Shown here one piece after another: positions 10,021-21,482 of a stretch of 64,000 nt of DNA (its first letter is position 1; every line of letters starts with the position of its first letter). The translations under genes were made by a program, and so were the position numbers. The stretch is from Deltaproteobacteria bacterium (GTDB taxonomy: Bacteria; Desulfobacterota; SM23-61). The DNA lies in contig VGSF01000009.1 of NCBI GenBank assembly GCA_016875165.1, positions 16,068-80,067 on the forward strand, written 5' to 3'. The notes below the pieces were generated by a model that saw nothing but the letters and a program-made list of their open reading frames with translations, searched no databases and had not been told where the DNA came from.

Positions 10021-10107
10021 TGGTGCCGAAGAGGGGACTCGAACCCCTACGTGGCAACCCACACTAAACCCTGAATCTAGCGCGTCTACCAATTCCGCCA
10101 CTTCGGC
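10021..10107 (-). tRNA. tRNA-Leu (anticodon CAG), CCA encoded
   Basis: Reverse complement GCCGAAGTGGCGGAATTGGTAGACGCGCTAGATTCAGGGTTTAG...GGTTCGAACCCCTCTTCGGCACCA; acceptor GCCGAAG/CTTCGGC, long variable arm, loop TTCAGGG. Confidence 0.95.
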
Positions 10108-10415
10108 ATGATGGAGAAAATATTTAATACAAAACTACTGTTAAATCACCCCTTTGTCAAGATTTTTTTCCAAATCACCGAAAATCATACGCCAGAATGA
10201 TTAAGGAGTTTTTTTATGGCCCTTCTTCTTTTTACTTTTTTCGTAACAGTTTAGCCATTTGAAAGGCTGTCAAATCCCCCTTTTTCAAAGGGGGAAAAGG
10301 CTGAATCTTTTATCGAATTCCAATAAAAAACCTCTCCTCCCTTTGCCAGAGCCTGCCTGCGGTAGGCAGGGGAGGGCGGGAGGAATTTCTGGGAAGGCCT
10401 TCTCAAAAAACTAAA

Positions 10416-12107
10416 TTGTTACATTTTTTTGTTTTGCAGGTTGACAGATTTATTCCCTTTGGTTATCATATAGTCCGTTTCGTTAAGTTTGGTGTGAAAG
10501 GGTTTCCTCTGAAGAAAGGTTTTCTTTTCCTTATTGTCCTAATATGCCTGTCTGGTTGCGGTGGACTGCCCTTGCGGGTCAGTGAACCTATCGCCAATGC
10601 CCCACTTCCCCAGCCTCAACGGACCTTATTCCAGCCACCTGCTGAGGAGTTTGATATAAACCTCTTAGAAACGCTGTGGAGCGCTCCGGACCCTTCCATC
10701 CCTGACCAGTTCACTTTCCCCACAGATATAGAAGTAGAATCTGTTGTGGCCGCCATCTATCCAGTATTCCAGGATGATCTTGCCTTAACTCTCCCCGTAG
10801 AAAAAACTCCGGCCCAGGAACAGGGGCAAATTTCTCCTTCTACGAATCTTGATACAATAGCTGCGCCCAAGGCAGAGACCTCGTCTTTACCGGAAGAGAA
10901 AATGACGGTCTCTACCGGACCGAAGATCGCCAAGGCCGGGAAAGTTTCTAAGTCCGGCTTCAAACAAGAACATTCGCCGGTCCCAGAAAAACCCACAGAA
11001 GGAATCTTTTCAGAAACCTTTTCTTTTCATCTGCAATCTGATCCCTGGGAAGAAACTTTCCCGTTACCAAATATTCTTGACCGTCTGCCGGAAGACTTCT
11101 TCCTCCAGCCGTCCTCTTTGACGGGAGGGAATATAGAAATGCCAGACAGAACCGCAAATTTTTCGTCGGCCATCTTCCCTTCCCTGTTAAACGATAAAGT
11201 GGAGGAGTTCATCTCCTTCTTCCAGAATAAAGCCGGGACGTTCTTCTCCAAGGCCCTGGCTCGCTCCCAGGTTTACGAAGACCTGATGAAAAAAATCTTC
11301 CGGGAGAAAAACCTGCCTGAAGAGCTCTTCTACTTAGCGCTGATCGAGAGCGGCTACAATCCCCATGCTCTCTCCCGGGCTAAAGCCGGCGGCATCTGGC
11401 AATTTATAAATAAGACGGCCAAGCGCTTTGGACTCAAGGTGGACAAGTGGGTTGACGAACGCCGCGACCCGGAAAAGGCCACTTACGCCGCAGCTGAATA
11501 TCTCAAAACCCTTTACGAAATGTTCAACTGTTGGGATCTGGCCACGGCCAGCTATAACGCCGGTGAAGGAAAGGTCTCGCGGGCCATGAAAAAAGCCAAA
11601 AGTCAGGACTTCTGGGAAATCTCCCAGCACCGCTATCTAAAGCGGGAGACGAAAAGGTACGTTCCTATGTTCCTGGCCGCGGTAACCATCGCCAGGGAGC
11701 CGCATAAATACGGCTTCTCAAACATTTCTTACCATCCTCCTCTGCTTTACGAAAAAGTGTTGGTTCCTCCGGCCACTAATCTGGCCTGGATCGCCAAGGC
11801 TGCCGATACAGACCTTGCCGAGATTCTCGCTCTCAACCCGGCTCTAAAAAGGGGTATAACCCCACCGGATTCTTCCCAGTTTGAAATTAAGCTTCCGCCG
11901 GGAAAGAAGGCGGTTTTCGAGAAAACCCTTTTATCTCCAGGTAAGTCTGCCGCGCTCAAAGGCCAGAAACACCGCGTCAAGCCCGGAGAGACTTTAGCGA
12001 GCATTGCCAAAAGATACCGGGTAACCCTCAAAGACCTCTGCGAGGTAAATTCCGTTTCACCCCAGGCTAAAATTAAACCCGGGATAACGCTTTTGCTCCC
12101 TCCGTAG
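10416..12107 (+). CDS. MltD-like membrane-bound lytic murein transglycosylase with LysM; lipoprotein
   Basis: Lipobox LICLSGCG; FYLALIESGYNPHALSRAKAGGIWQFINKTAKRFGL; C-terminal LysM HRVKPGETLASIAKRYRVTLKDLCEVN. True start probably nearer 10490-10500. Confidence 0.88.
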   Translation: MLHFFVLQVDRFIPFGYHIVRFVKFGVKGFPLKKGFLFLIVLICLSGCGGLPLRVSEPIANAPLPQPQRTLFQPPAEEFDINLLETLWSAPDPSIPDQFTFPTDIEVESVVAAIYPVFQDDLALTLPVEKTPAQEQGQISPSTNLDTIAAPKAETSSLPEEKMTVSTGPKIAKAGKVSKSGFKQEHSPVPEKPTEGIFSETFSFHLQSDPWEETFPLPNILDRLPEDFFLQPSSLTGGNIEMPDRTANFSSAIFPSLLNDKVEEFISFFQNKAGTFFSKALARSQVYEDLMKKIFREKNLPEELFYLALIESGYNPHALSRAKAGGIWQFINKTAKRFGLKVDKWVDERRDPEKATYAAAEYLKTLYEMFNCWDLATASYNAGEGKVSRAMKKAKSQDFWEISQHRYLKRETKRYVPMFLAAVTIAREPHKYGFSNISYHPPLLYEKVLVPPATNLAWIAKAADTDLAEILALNPALKRGITPPDSSQFEIKLPPGKKAVFEKTLLSPGKSAALKGQKHRVKPGETLASIAKRYRVTLKDLCEVNSVSPQAKIKPGITLLLPP

Positions 12108-12144
12108 AGACTTTCACAAAAACACTCGAAATCTTCTTTGCCCC

Positions 12145-13512
12145 ATGATCCATCTCGAAGAAGCCATCCATCGAATTCTCGAACAGATTACCTGTTTAGG
12201 ACTGGAGCGTCTTAGCCTCCAGCAAGCTTTAGGTCGGGTTCTGGGGGAAGATATCCCGGCCCCCCGGAACATTCCTCCCTGGGACAACTCGGCTATGGAC
12301 GGATATGCTGTACGGTGGCGGGATCTTCGGGCGGCTTCCCCGGGAAAACCCGTTGTCCTAAAAGTTCTGGCCGACTTGCCGGCCGGGAGGACTTTTAAGG
12401 GGCGCTTGGGGCCAGGAGAAGCTCTGCGCATCATGACGGGCGCTCCCCTGCCCCGCAGCGCGGATACCGTGGTCCAGGTCGAGTCAACAGAGAGATCCGG
12501 CTCCAATGTAAAAATTTTTGCGGGTCCCGGAAAGGGGAAAAATATCCGTCTTGCCGGAGAAGATGTTAAGACCGGTGATTTAGTCCTGGCCAAGGGGACT
12601 GTTTTGCAGCCGGCCCACATTGGCATGCTGGCTTCCTTCCAGCGTTCTGTCGTTTATGTTTACCAGCAACCCCGGGTGGCCATTCTGGCCACCGGCGACG
12701 AACTCCTGGAAATCGACGAGCCCTTAAAAGAGGGGAAAATTGTTAACAGCAACAGCTATACCATAACGGCTCAGGTTGCCGCTTGCGGCGGCCTCCCCAT
12801 CCAGCTGGGCATCGCCAAAGACCGCATGGAAGACCTTTTGTCCAAGATTCAACAGGGATTGGTTGCCGACCTTCTGGTAACGTCCGGGGGTGTGTCAGTA
12901 GGCGATTACGACCTGGTCAAGGAAATGCTTAAAAAATTAGGAAAGATAAATTTTTGGAAAGTGGCCATGCGGCCCGGTCAACCCTTAGCCTTCGGGTTAA
13001 TATCCGGAAAACCCCTGTTCGGCTTGCCGGGAAATCCTGTTTCCTCGATGGTTTCTTTCGAACAATTTGTCCGCCCAGCCATTCTTAAAATGTCCGGCCA
13101 CCAGAACCTCTTCCGTCCCACGCTAAAGGCTTGCCTTAGGGAAGACCTTGAGAAGAAAGCGGGTCTCGTTCATTTCATCCGTTGCCGTTTGTCCCGCGAA
13201 GGGGAAAAAATTTATGCCTCCACCACCGGCGAGCAGGGTTCGGGGATTCTTTCCTCTATGGTCAAAGCCCAGGGGCTCATAGTCCTTCCCCGGGACCTTG
13301 CCCGGGTGCGCGCGGGTGAAGAAGTGCAAATCATCCTTCTTGACCCGATGTTTTTTCACTCTCCTCTCCCTTCTTACCTTTCTCTGCCTGGCGGTAGGCA
13401 AAAAAGAGTTGATCTCTTGGCCGCTTTGGGGTATAAAAGAAGATCGGTTGCTCCTTGCTCTTTTGCCCACGGCGAATTGGCTATCGAACCCAAAAGGAGG
13501 AAAAAGACTTGA
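12145..13512 (+). CDS. moeA: Molybdopterin molybdenumtransferase MoeA
   Basis: PPWDNSAMDGYAVR, GEALRIMTGAPLPRSADTVVQVE, TSGGVSVGDYDLVKE, GLPGNPVSSMVSFEQFV. Confidence 0.93.
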   Translation: MIHLEEAIHRILEQITCLGLERLSLQQALGRVLGEDIPAPRNIPPWDNSAMDGYAVRWRDLRAASPGKPVVLKVLADLPAGRTFKGRLGPGEALRIMTGAPLPRSADTVVQVESTERSGSNVKIFAGPGKGKNIRLAGEDVKTGDLVLAKGTVLQPAHIGMLASFQRSVVYVYQQPRVAILATGDELLEIDEPLKEGKIVNSNSYTITAQVAACGGLPIQLGIAKDRMEDLLSKIQQGLVADLLVTSGGVSVGDYDLVKEMLKKLGKINFWKVAMRPGQPLAFGLISGKPLFGLPGNPVSSMVSFEQFVRPAILKMSGHQNLFRPTLKACLREDLEKKAGLVHFIRCRLSREGEKIYASTTGEQGSGILSSMVKAQGLIVLPRDLARVRAGEEVQIILLDPMFFHSPLPSYLSLPGGRQKRVDLLAALGYKRRSVAPCSFAHGELAIEPKRRKKT

Positions 13513-13940
13513 GACGTTACGAAACCATCTTCATTACCCACCCGGAACTTTCCGAAGAAGGCCTTGCCGAGCTTAAGGAAAAATTGCGTTCCATCATAAA
13601 CGGCTTGAAGGGGGATTTCGTCAAGCTGGAAGATTGGGGCCTGAAGAAGTTGGGCTATGCGATCCGCAAAAACACCCGCGGCCATTATTTCCTGCTTGAC
13701 TATCTTGCTGCCACAGAATTGGTCCGCGAAATTGAAAGAACCCTTCGCCTGAACGATCGGGTCCTCAAATTCCAAACCGTCAGGATCAGCAGCCAGATAT
13801 CCCCCGAAGCTGCCCAGGCCCTAAAAGAAGCGGCCCTGGCTGAAGGGACTATCAAGGCCGCGGAGCGCCCCCCGCTCTCCCAAGAACCCCCGAGGGAAGA
13901 TTCTGAGAAAGAGGTGGCCGAGGAAGGAGAAGAAAAATGA
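13509..13940 (+). CDS. rpsF: 30S ribosomal protein S6 (TTG start, overlaps moeA stop)
   Basis: [19 protein letters not shown]...[21 protein letters not shown]; acidic C-terminal tail; syntenic with rpsR/rplI. Confidence 0.93.
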   Translation: MRRYETIFITHPELSEEGLAELKEKLRSIINGLKGDFVKLEDWGLKKLGYAIRKNTRGHYFLLDYLAATELVREIERTLRLNDRVLKFQTVRISSQISPEAAQALKEAALAEGTIKAAERPPLSQEPPREDSEKEVAEEGEEK

Positions 13941-14185
13941 AACCCCAGACAATTAAAAAGAAAAGGCCTTTCCAGCGGCGGAAAGTCTGCGTATTCTGTG
14001 CCGACAGCGGGATGAAGATTGTTTACAAGGACGTTAAAACCCTGAACCACTTCATCTCCGAGCGGGGTAAGATTCTTCCCCGCAGGATATCCGGAAATTG
14101 CGCCAAGCACCAGAGGGATCTTACGGCCGAGATCAAAAAAGCCCGGAACATCGCTCTCATGCCCTTTTCGATCGTTAGCTCGTAA
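13937..14185 (+). CDS. rpsR: 30S ribosomal protein S18
   Basis: [18 protein letters not shown]...[48 protein letters not shown]. Confidence 0.95.
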   Translation: MKPQTIKKKRPFQRRKVCVFCADSGMKIVYKDVKTLNHFISERGKILPRRISGNCAKHQRDLTAEIKKARNIALMPFSIVSS

Positions 14186-14337
14186 AGACCCCGCCTGCGG
14201 CGGATTTCTCTTTCTTGCCTTTGCTCGCCCGTGCTGGGCCTTTTTAAAAACCTTTTCCCGAAATCCTTCGGGACATTCTGATTTAGGAGAAGATGCCGGC
14301 CGCTTCCCCGGGAACGGCTCATTCTCTGGAGGATTTT

Positions 14338-14802
14338 ATGAAAGTCATCCTAATTGAAAACGTCGCTTCTCTGGGAAAGGCTGGAGAGGTCGTTCAGGTC
14401 TCTGTTGGCTATGGGCGAAATTACCTCATACCTAAAAAATTGGCGCTTGAGGCGTCTCCTGCCAATATGCTCCTGCTGGAACGCCAGCGGGAAACTTTTC
14501 TGAAAAAAGCCGGCAAAGAAAAAGGCAAGGCCCAAGATTTAGCTTTGAAGATAGAGTCTTTCTTCTTCACCCTGGCCCGGCCGGCAGGTGAGAGTAATAA
14601 GCTTTTCGGCTCGGTTACAACCATGGATATACAAAAATTATTGAGTGACAATGGGATCGTAGTGGACCGGCGGAAGATTATTTTGGCGAATCCGATCAAG
14701 ACCTTGGGCAGCTTCCTCGTTCCGGTGAAATTGCATCCGGAAGTTACGGCTCACCTTAAAATAGGTGTCGAGCCGGTGGCCGCGGACAAAGCGATTTCTT
14801 AG
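14338..14802 (+). CDS. rplI: 50S ribosomal protein L9
   Basis: MKVILIENVASLGKAGEVVQVSVGYGRNYLIPKKLALEAS. Confidence 0.95.
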   Translation: MKVILIENVASLGKAGEVVQVSVGYGRNYLIPKKLALEASPANMLLLERQRETFLKKAGKEKGKAQDLALKIESFFFTLARPAGESNKLFGSVTTMDIQKLLSDNGIVVDRRKIILANPIKTLGSFLVPVKLHPEVTAHLKIGVEPVAADKAIS

Positions 14803-14833
14803 TAAATCTTTAGCCTTTCAGGGGAACAAAAAG

Positions 14834-16180
14834 ATGGACCTTCTGGCCCAACGCCTTCCACCTCAAAGCCTCGAGGCCGAGGTCTCTGTCCTGGGGGGTG
14901 TGTTGCTGGAAAACGAGGCCTTGAATCGCGTTCTGGAGGTCGTCCGCGAGGGTGATTTCTACCGTGAATCCCACCGCAAGATCTTCTCGGCCATGGTGAA
15001 TCTATATGAGCGCAATGAGCCGGCAGACCTGATTACTCTTTCCGAAACCCTGAAAAAAAAGGGGTCCTTAGAAGAAATCGGGGGCCTGGACTACCTGAAT
15101 TTTCTGGCAAACAGCATTCCCACCGCGGCTAATATCGCCTATTACGCTAAAATCATCAAAGAAAAGTCCATTCTCCGCAAGCTCATCAACCGGGCTACGG
15201 AAATTGTCAGTCTAGGTTATTCCAACTCCAGCGACGTGGATGAATTCCTGGACCAGGCTGAGCGTTTGATCTTTGAAATTTCCGAGGACCGGGTCCGCCC
15301 TTCCTTCTATCCCATTAAAGACATCATTAAGTCCAGCTTTAAAACAATCGAAAGGTTATACGAGAAACACCAGCTGATCACTGGAGTTCCTACGGGCTTT
15401 ACCAAATTGGACGAATTGACTTCCGGTCTCCAGCCTTCTGACCTGATCATCGTCGCCGGCCGCCCTTCCATGGGCAAGACGGCCCTCGCCCTTAACATCA
15501 CGCAGCATGCCGCTATCGAAGGGGGAATTCCTTCGGTGATCTTCTCCCTGGAAATGGCCAAAGAACAACTGGCCCTGCGCATGCTTTGCTCCGAAGCCAA
15601 AGTGGATGCTCATCGCCTGCGCGGCGGATTTCTTGGCGAGGCGGACTGGCCCAGGCTCACCCGGGCCGCCGGCAGCCTTTCCGAGGCCCCTATTTTCATT
15701 GATGATACGCCTGGGATTACGGTTCTGGAAATGCGGGCGAAAGCCCGCCGTTTAAAAGCAGAACATAATTTAGGCCTGGTGGTCGTGGATTATATGCAGT
15801 TGATGCGCGGCCGTTCCGATTCTGAGACCAGAGAACAGGAGATTTCCGACATTTCCCGCTCCTTAAAATCTCTGGCCAAGGAACTGTCCCTGCCGGTCAT
15901 CGCTCTTTCTCAACTGAACCGCCGGGTTGAAGACCGCGGCGATAGACGCCCCCAATTAGCCGACCTTAGAGAATCGGGGGCTATTGAGCAGGATGCGGAC
16001 GTAATTATTTTTATCTATCGCGATGAGGTATATAACAAGTCCGATGATAACCCCAAAAGAGGGAAGGCCGAAATAATTATCGGCAAACAAAGGAATGGTC
16101 CAACCGACGTTTTCGAGCTGGCTTTCCTGGATAAATACACCTGTTTTGAAAACCTTTCTCCAATCCAAGAAGACCGATAA
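14834..16180 (+). CDS. dnaB: Replicative DNA helicase DnaB
   Basis: LPPQSLEAEVSVLGGVLLENEAL; GRPSMGKTALALNITQHAA; SQLNRRVEDRGDRRPQLADLRESGAIEQDADVI. Confidence 0.96.
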   Translation: MDLLAQRLPPQSLEAEVSVLGGVLLENEALNRVLEVVREGDFYRESHRKIFSAMVNLYERNEPADLITLSETLKKKGSLEEIGGLDYLNFLANSIPTAANIAYYAKIIKEKSILRKLINRATEIVSLGYSNSSDVDEFLDQAERLIFEISEDRVRPSFYPIKDIIKSSFKTIERLYEKHQLITGVPTGFTKLDELTSGLQPSDLIIVAGRPSMGKTALALNITQHAAIEGGIPSVIFSLEMAKEQLALRMLCSEAKVDAHRLRGGFLGEADWPRLTRAAGSLSEAPIFIDDTPGITVLEMRAKARRLKAEHNLGLVVVDYMQLMRGRSDSETREQEISDISRSLKSLAKELSLPVIALSQLNRRVEDRGDRRPQLADLRESGAIEQDADVIIFIYRDEVYNKSDDNPKRGKAEIIIGKQRNGPTDVFELAFLDKYTCFENLSPIQEDR

Positions 16181-16286
16181 CGCGGCCAACTAGTTGTTTT
16201 TATTTGGTTTGTATTTTGTTCACAGGTGTTTATAACTTTGTGTATACTTTGTTCCTTTGCGGAAAGAATTTGTTGAGGTGTTGCCC

Positions 16287-17627
16287 ATGCCTATGAAAGA
16301 AAACTGGAACAGGGTTCTTGCTGCCGTGAGCGAAAAGATTAGCCAGAAGTCTTTTGACATCTGGTTAAAACCTATTACCCTTATCAGCATGGGGCAGAAT
16401 ACCGTGGACCTGGAGGTTCCCAATAAGTTTTTTAAAGATTGGATATCCGAAAATTATCAAACTCTTATCAAAGACACTTTGTCCCAGATTACCAAAAACA
16501 ATTACACCATCCATTTTCATTTAAAAGAAGGTCTTGAGGATAAAGTGGTAAAGCCAAAGCCTTCCGAAAAAATTCCCCTTCCTAAGTCCGGCCAGCGGTC
16601 GGTCAGAGAAGATGGCCTTAACCCAAGCTATACCTTTGATGCCTTTGTCGTCGGTTCTTGTAATCAGTTCGCCCATGCGGCGGCCTTAGCCGTGGCCAAC
16701 TTTCCCGCAAAGAACTACAACCCTCTCTTCGTTTATGGAGGAGTGGGGCTTGGTAAAACACACCTAATTAACGCAATAGGAACACATGTCGTCCAGAACG
16801 ATCCAACCGCTAAGGTGTGTTATCTCTCTTCAGAAAAATTTACCAATGAATTAATTAATAGTTTGAAGTATGAAAAAATGTCGGATTTTCGAAACAAATA
16901 CCGTAGCAAAGATGTTCTTCTGGTGGATGACATTCAGTTTCTGGGCGGCAAAGAGAGGACCCAGGAAGAGTTTTTCCATACTTTTAATTCTCTATATGAC
17001 TCCCACAAGCAAATTGTCATAACAAGCGATAAGCTACCCAAAGAAATTCCAGGTTTAGAAGAGAGGTTGAGGTCCCGGATTAGTTGGGGATTAATCGCCG
17101 ATATCCAGCCGCCGGATATTGAAACCAAGGTGGCCATTTTATGCAAGAAAGCTGAAGGTTATAATCTTTCTCTTTCCAACGAGATCGGCCTTTTTTTGGC
17201 ATCGCATCTCGGCTCGAATATCCGGGAATTAGAGGGCGCGCTTACTCGCCTTAGGGCTTTTGCTTCCCTTACGGGAAAGGAGATTGATCTTTCCATGACA
17301 ACTGAAACGTTAAAAGATATACTTACCGATCGCCAGAAGATGCTTAGTATAGAAAACATTCAAAAAACTGTCGCTAATTTTTATAATATAAAGGTTTTAG
17401 ACTTAAAGTCTGCTAGAAAAATTAAACTTTTTACCCTTCCCAGACAAATTTCCATGTACCTCTGCCGTAATATGACCAAATCTTCTTTTCCAGAGATAGG
17501 AACAAAATTCGGAGGTAAGGATCATTCTACGGTTATTCATGCCTGTCGCAAGATTGAAAAAAAAATTATCGATGACCGGGATATTAAAAATGTCGTTGAA
17601 ACCATTAAAAATGAACTGCAAAAATAA
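16287..17627 (+). CDS. dnaA: Chromosomal replication initiator DnaA
   Basis: NPLFVYGGVGLGKTHLINAIG; LLVDDIQFLGGKERTQEEFFHTFN; FGGKDHSTVIHACRKIE DnaA-box-binding signature. Confidence 0.97.
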   Translation: MPMKENWNRVLAAVSEKISQKSFDIWLKPITLISMGQNTVDLEVPNKFFKDWISENYQTLIKDTLSQITKNNYTIHFHLKEGLEDKVVKPKPSEKIPLPKSGQRSVREDGLNPSYTFDAFVVGSCNQFAHAAALAVANFPAKNYNPLFVYGGVGLGKTHLINAIGTHVVQNDPTAKVCYLSSEKFTNELINSLKYEKMSDFRNKYRSKDVLLVDDIQFLGGKERTQEEFFHTFNSLYDSHKQIVITSDKLPKEIPGLEERLRSRISWGLIADIQPPDIETKVAILCKKAEGYNLSLSNEIGLFLASHLGSNIRELEGALTRLRAFASLTGKEIDLSMTTETLKDILTDRQKMLSIENIQKTVANFYNIKVLDLKSARKIKLFTLPRQISMYLCRNMTKSSFPEIGTKFGGKDHSTVIHACRKIEKKIIDDRDIKNVVETIKNELQK

Positions 17628-17850
17628 GTTAGTTGCCTGTGGATGGAAAGTGGATTGCATGACGCTATAACTCTCTTGTTTTTTTTTGTGCTTTTTTCCA
17701 CAGGTTCTCTTTTATAAATGCACATCCCTTTTTAACTTAAACGTGTTGAAATTTAAAAATTTTTTGTTTATTATCTTTATTTGCACAGGAACTACTAATA
17801 CTACTAATAATTTCTATTAAAATATATTAATATTAGTATGGAGAGAAAAT
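17628..17850. promoter_or_regulatory. oriC: Candidate oriC (dnaA-dnaN intergenic) with DnaA-box-like sites and a DnaA-trio-like tract
   Basis: TGTGGATGG (17638-17646), TTTTCCACA (17694-17702), TTTGCACAGGAA then CTACTAATACTACTAATAATT (~17792-17812), followed by AT-rich DNA. Confidence 0.65.
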
Positions 17851-18966
17851 ATGGAATTCAATATTAACAAGGATGAATTTGTCAAAGGCCTTTTCCGGGT
17901 TCAGAATATTGTGGAAAAGAAAGTAACAATGCCCATACTTTTAAATGTTTTACTCGATGCCCAGGGGAAGGATTTATCCATAACAGCAACCAATTTAGAA
18001 GTAGGTTTAAAAGGGGTTCATCCGGCAGAAATTATTAAGGATGGAAAGGCAACCCTATCAGCCAAAAAACTTTATGAGGTAATAAAAGAACTTCCTGAAA
18101 AAAAAATTTCCCTAAAATTGAAAGAGAACCAGTGGGTAGAAATTTTTAGTGGAAAGTCTCTTTTTAATATTATGGGACTTTCTGCGGATTCATTCCCCTC
18201 TCTCCCTGTTTTTGAAGAAGATGATTTTATTGGGGCTGATTTAGTTGTTTTTAAAGAAATGATTGAAAAAACGTTTTTCGCCGTATCTTCCGACGAAACC
18301 CGCCAGAATCTAACCGGTGTGTTTTTTTTGCAAAAAAGAGAAGGAGAAGAAAAAACTCTTAAAATGGTAGCCACGGATGGGTACCGTCTTTCTATGATAG
18401 ACCGCCCACTAAACACGGAAGTAAAAGGTTTGGAAAAAGGCATATTGCTTCCCAAAAGAGGCCTGGCGGAATTATCTAAATTATTAGACGAAGGTGGAGA
18501 GAAGATTTGGATAAAATTGAAAAACAACAATTTCATAGTTAAAAAAGAAGGAGTCGTTTTAATAATGCGTCTTCTGGATTCTGAATTTCCCGACTATCGG
18601 CAAGTAATACCCCTTAAAACAAAAAAACATATTCGCATTAAGAGAACGCAGTTTATGGAATCCCTGAAGAGAGTATCAATTCTTTCCAGCGAGAAAACAA
18701 AGGGAGTTAAATTTCATTTCAGTAAGGACACCTTAGAACTAACCGCCTACAATCCAGATCTCGGAGAAGCCAAAGAAGAAATTACGGTAGAGTATAAAGG
18801 GGAAGATTTAACGGTAGGATTTAACGCCAGGTTCATTTTAGAAAATTTAAACATATTAAATTCAGATGATGTTCTTTTGGATTTAGAAGATGGAATAAGC
18901 CCATCAATCATAAGGCCAGATAATGACGAAAAGCATACCTGCGTAGTTATGCCCATGAGGATTTAG
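17851..18966 (+). CDS. dnaN: DNA polymerase III beta clamp
   Basis: MEFNINKDEFVKGLFRVQNIVEKKVTMPILLNVLLDA...; C-terminal VVMPMRI. Confidence 0.95.
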   Translation: MEFNINKDEFVKGLFRVQNIVEKKVTMPILLNVLLDAQGKDLSITATNLEVGLKGVHPAEIIKDGKATLSAKKLYEVIKELPEKKISLKLKENQWVEIFSGKSLFNIMGLSADSFPSLPVFEEDDFIGADLVVFKEMIEKTFFAVSSDETRQNLTGVFFLQKREGEEKTLKMVATDGYRLSMIDRPLNTEVKGLEKGILLPKRGLAELSKLLDEGGEKIWIKLKNNNFIVKKEGVVLIMRLLDSEFPDYRQVIPLKTKKHIRIKRTQFMESLKRVSILSSEKTKGVKFHFSKDTLELTAYNPDLGEAKEEITVEYKGEDLTVGFNARFILENLNILNSDDVLLDLEDGISPSIIRPDNDEKHTCVVMPMRI

Positions 18967-21441
<2,475 letters not shown>

Positions 21442-21482
21442 AAATAATTCCAAAATACAAAAAAAGAATTAGAAAGAGTTCT

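Noticed and set aside
10157-10415. Rho-independent terminator or riboswitch upstream of the MltD-like gene
   Set aside because: Contains GGGGGAAAAGG and GCCTGCCTGCGGTAGGCAGG-type repeats, but no convincing hairpin-U-tract or known aptamer pattern.
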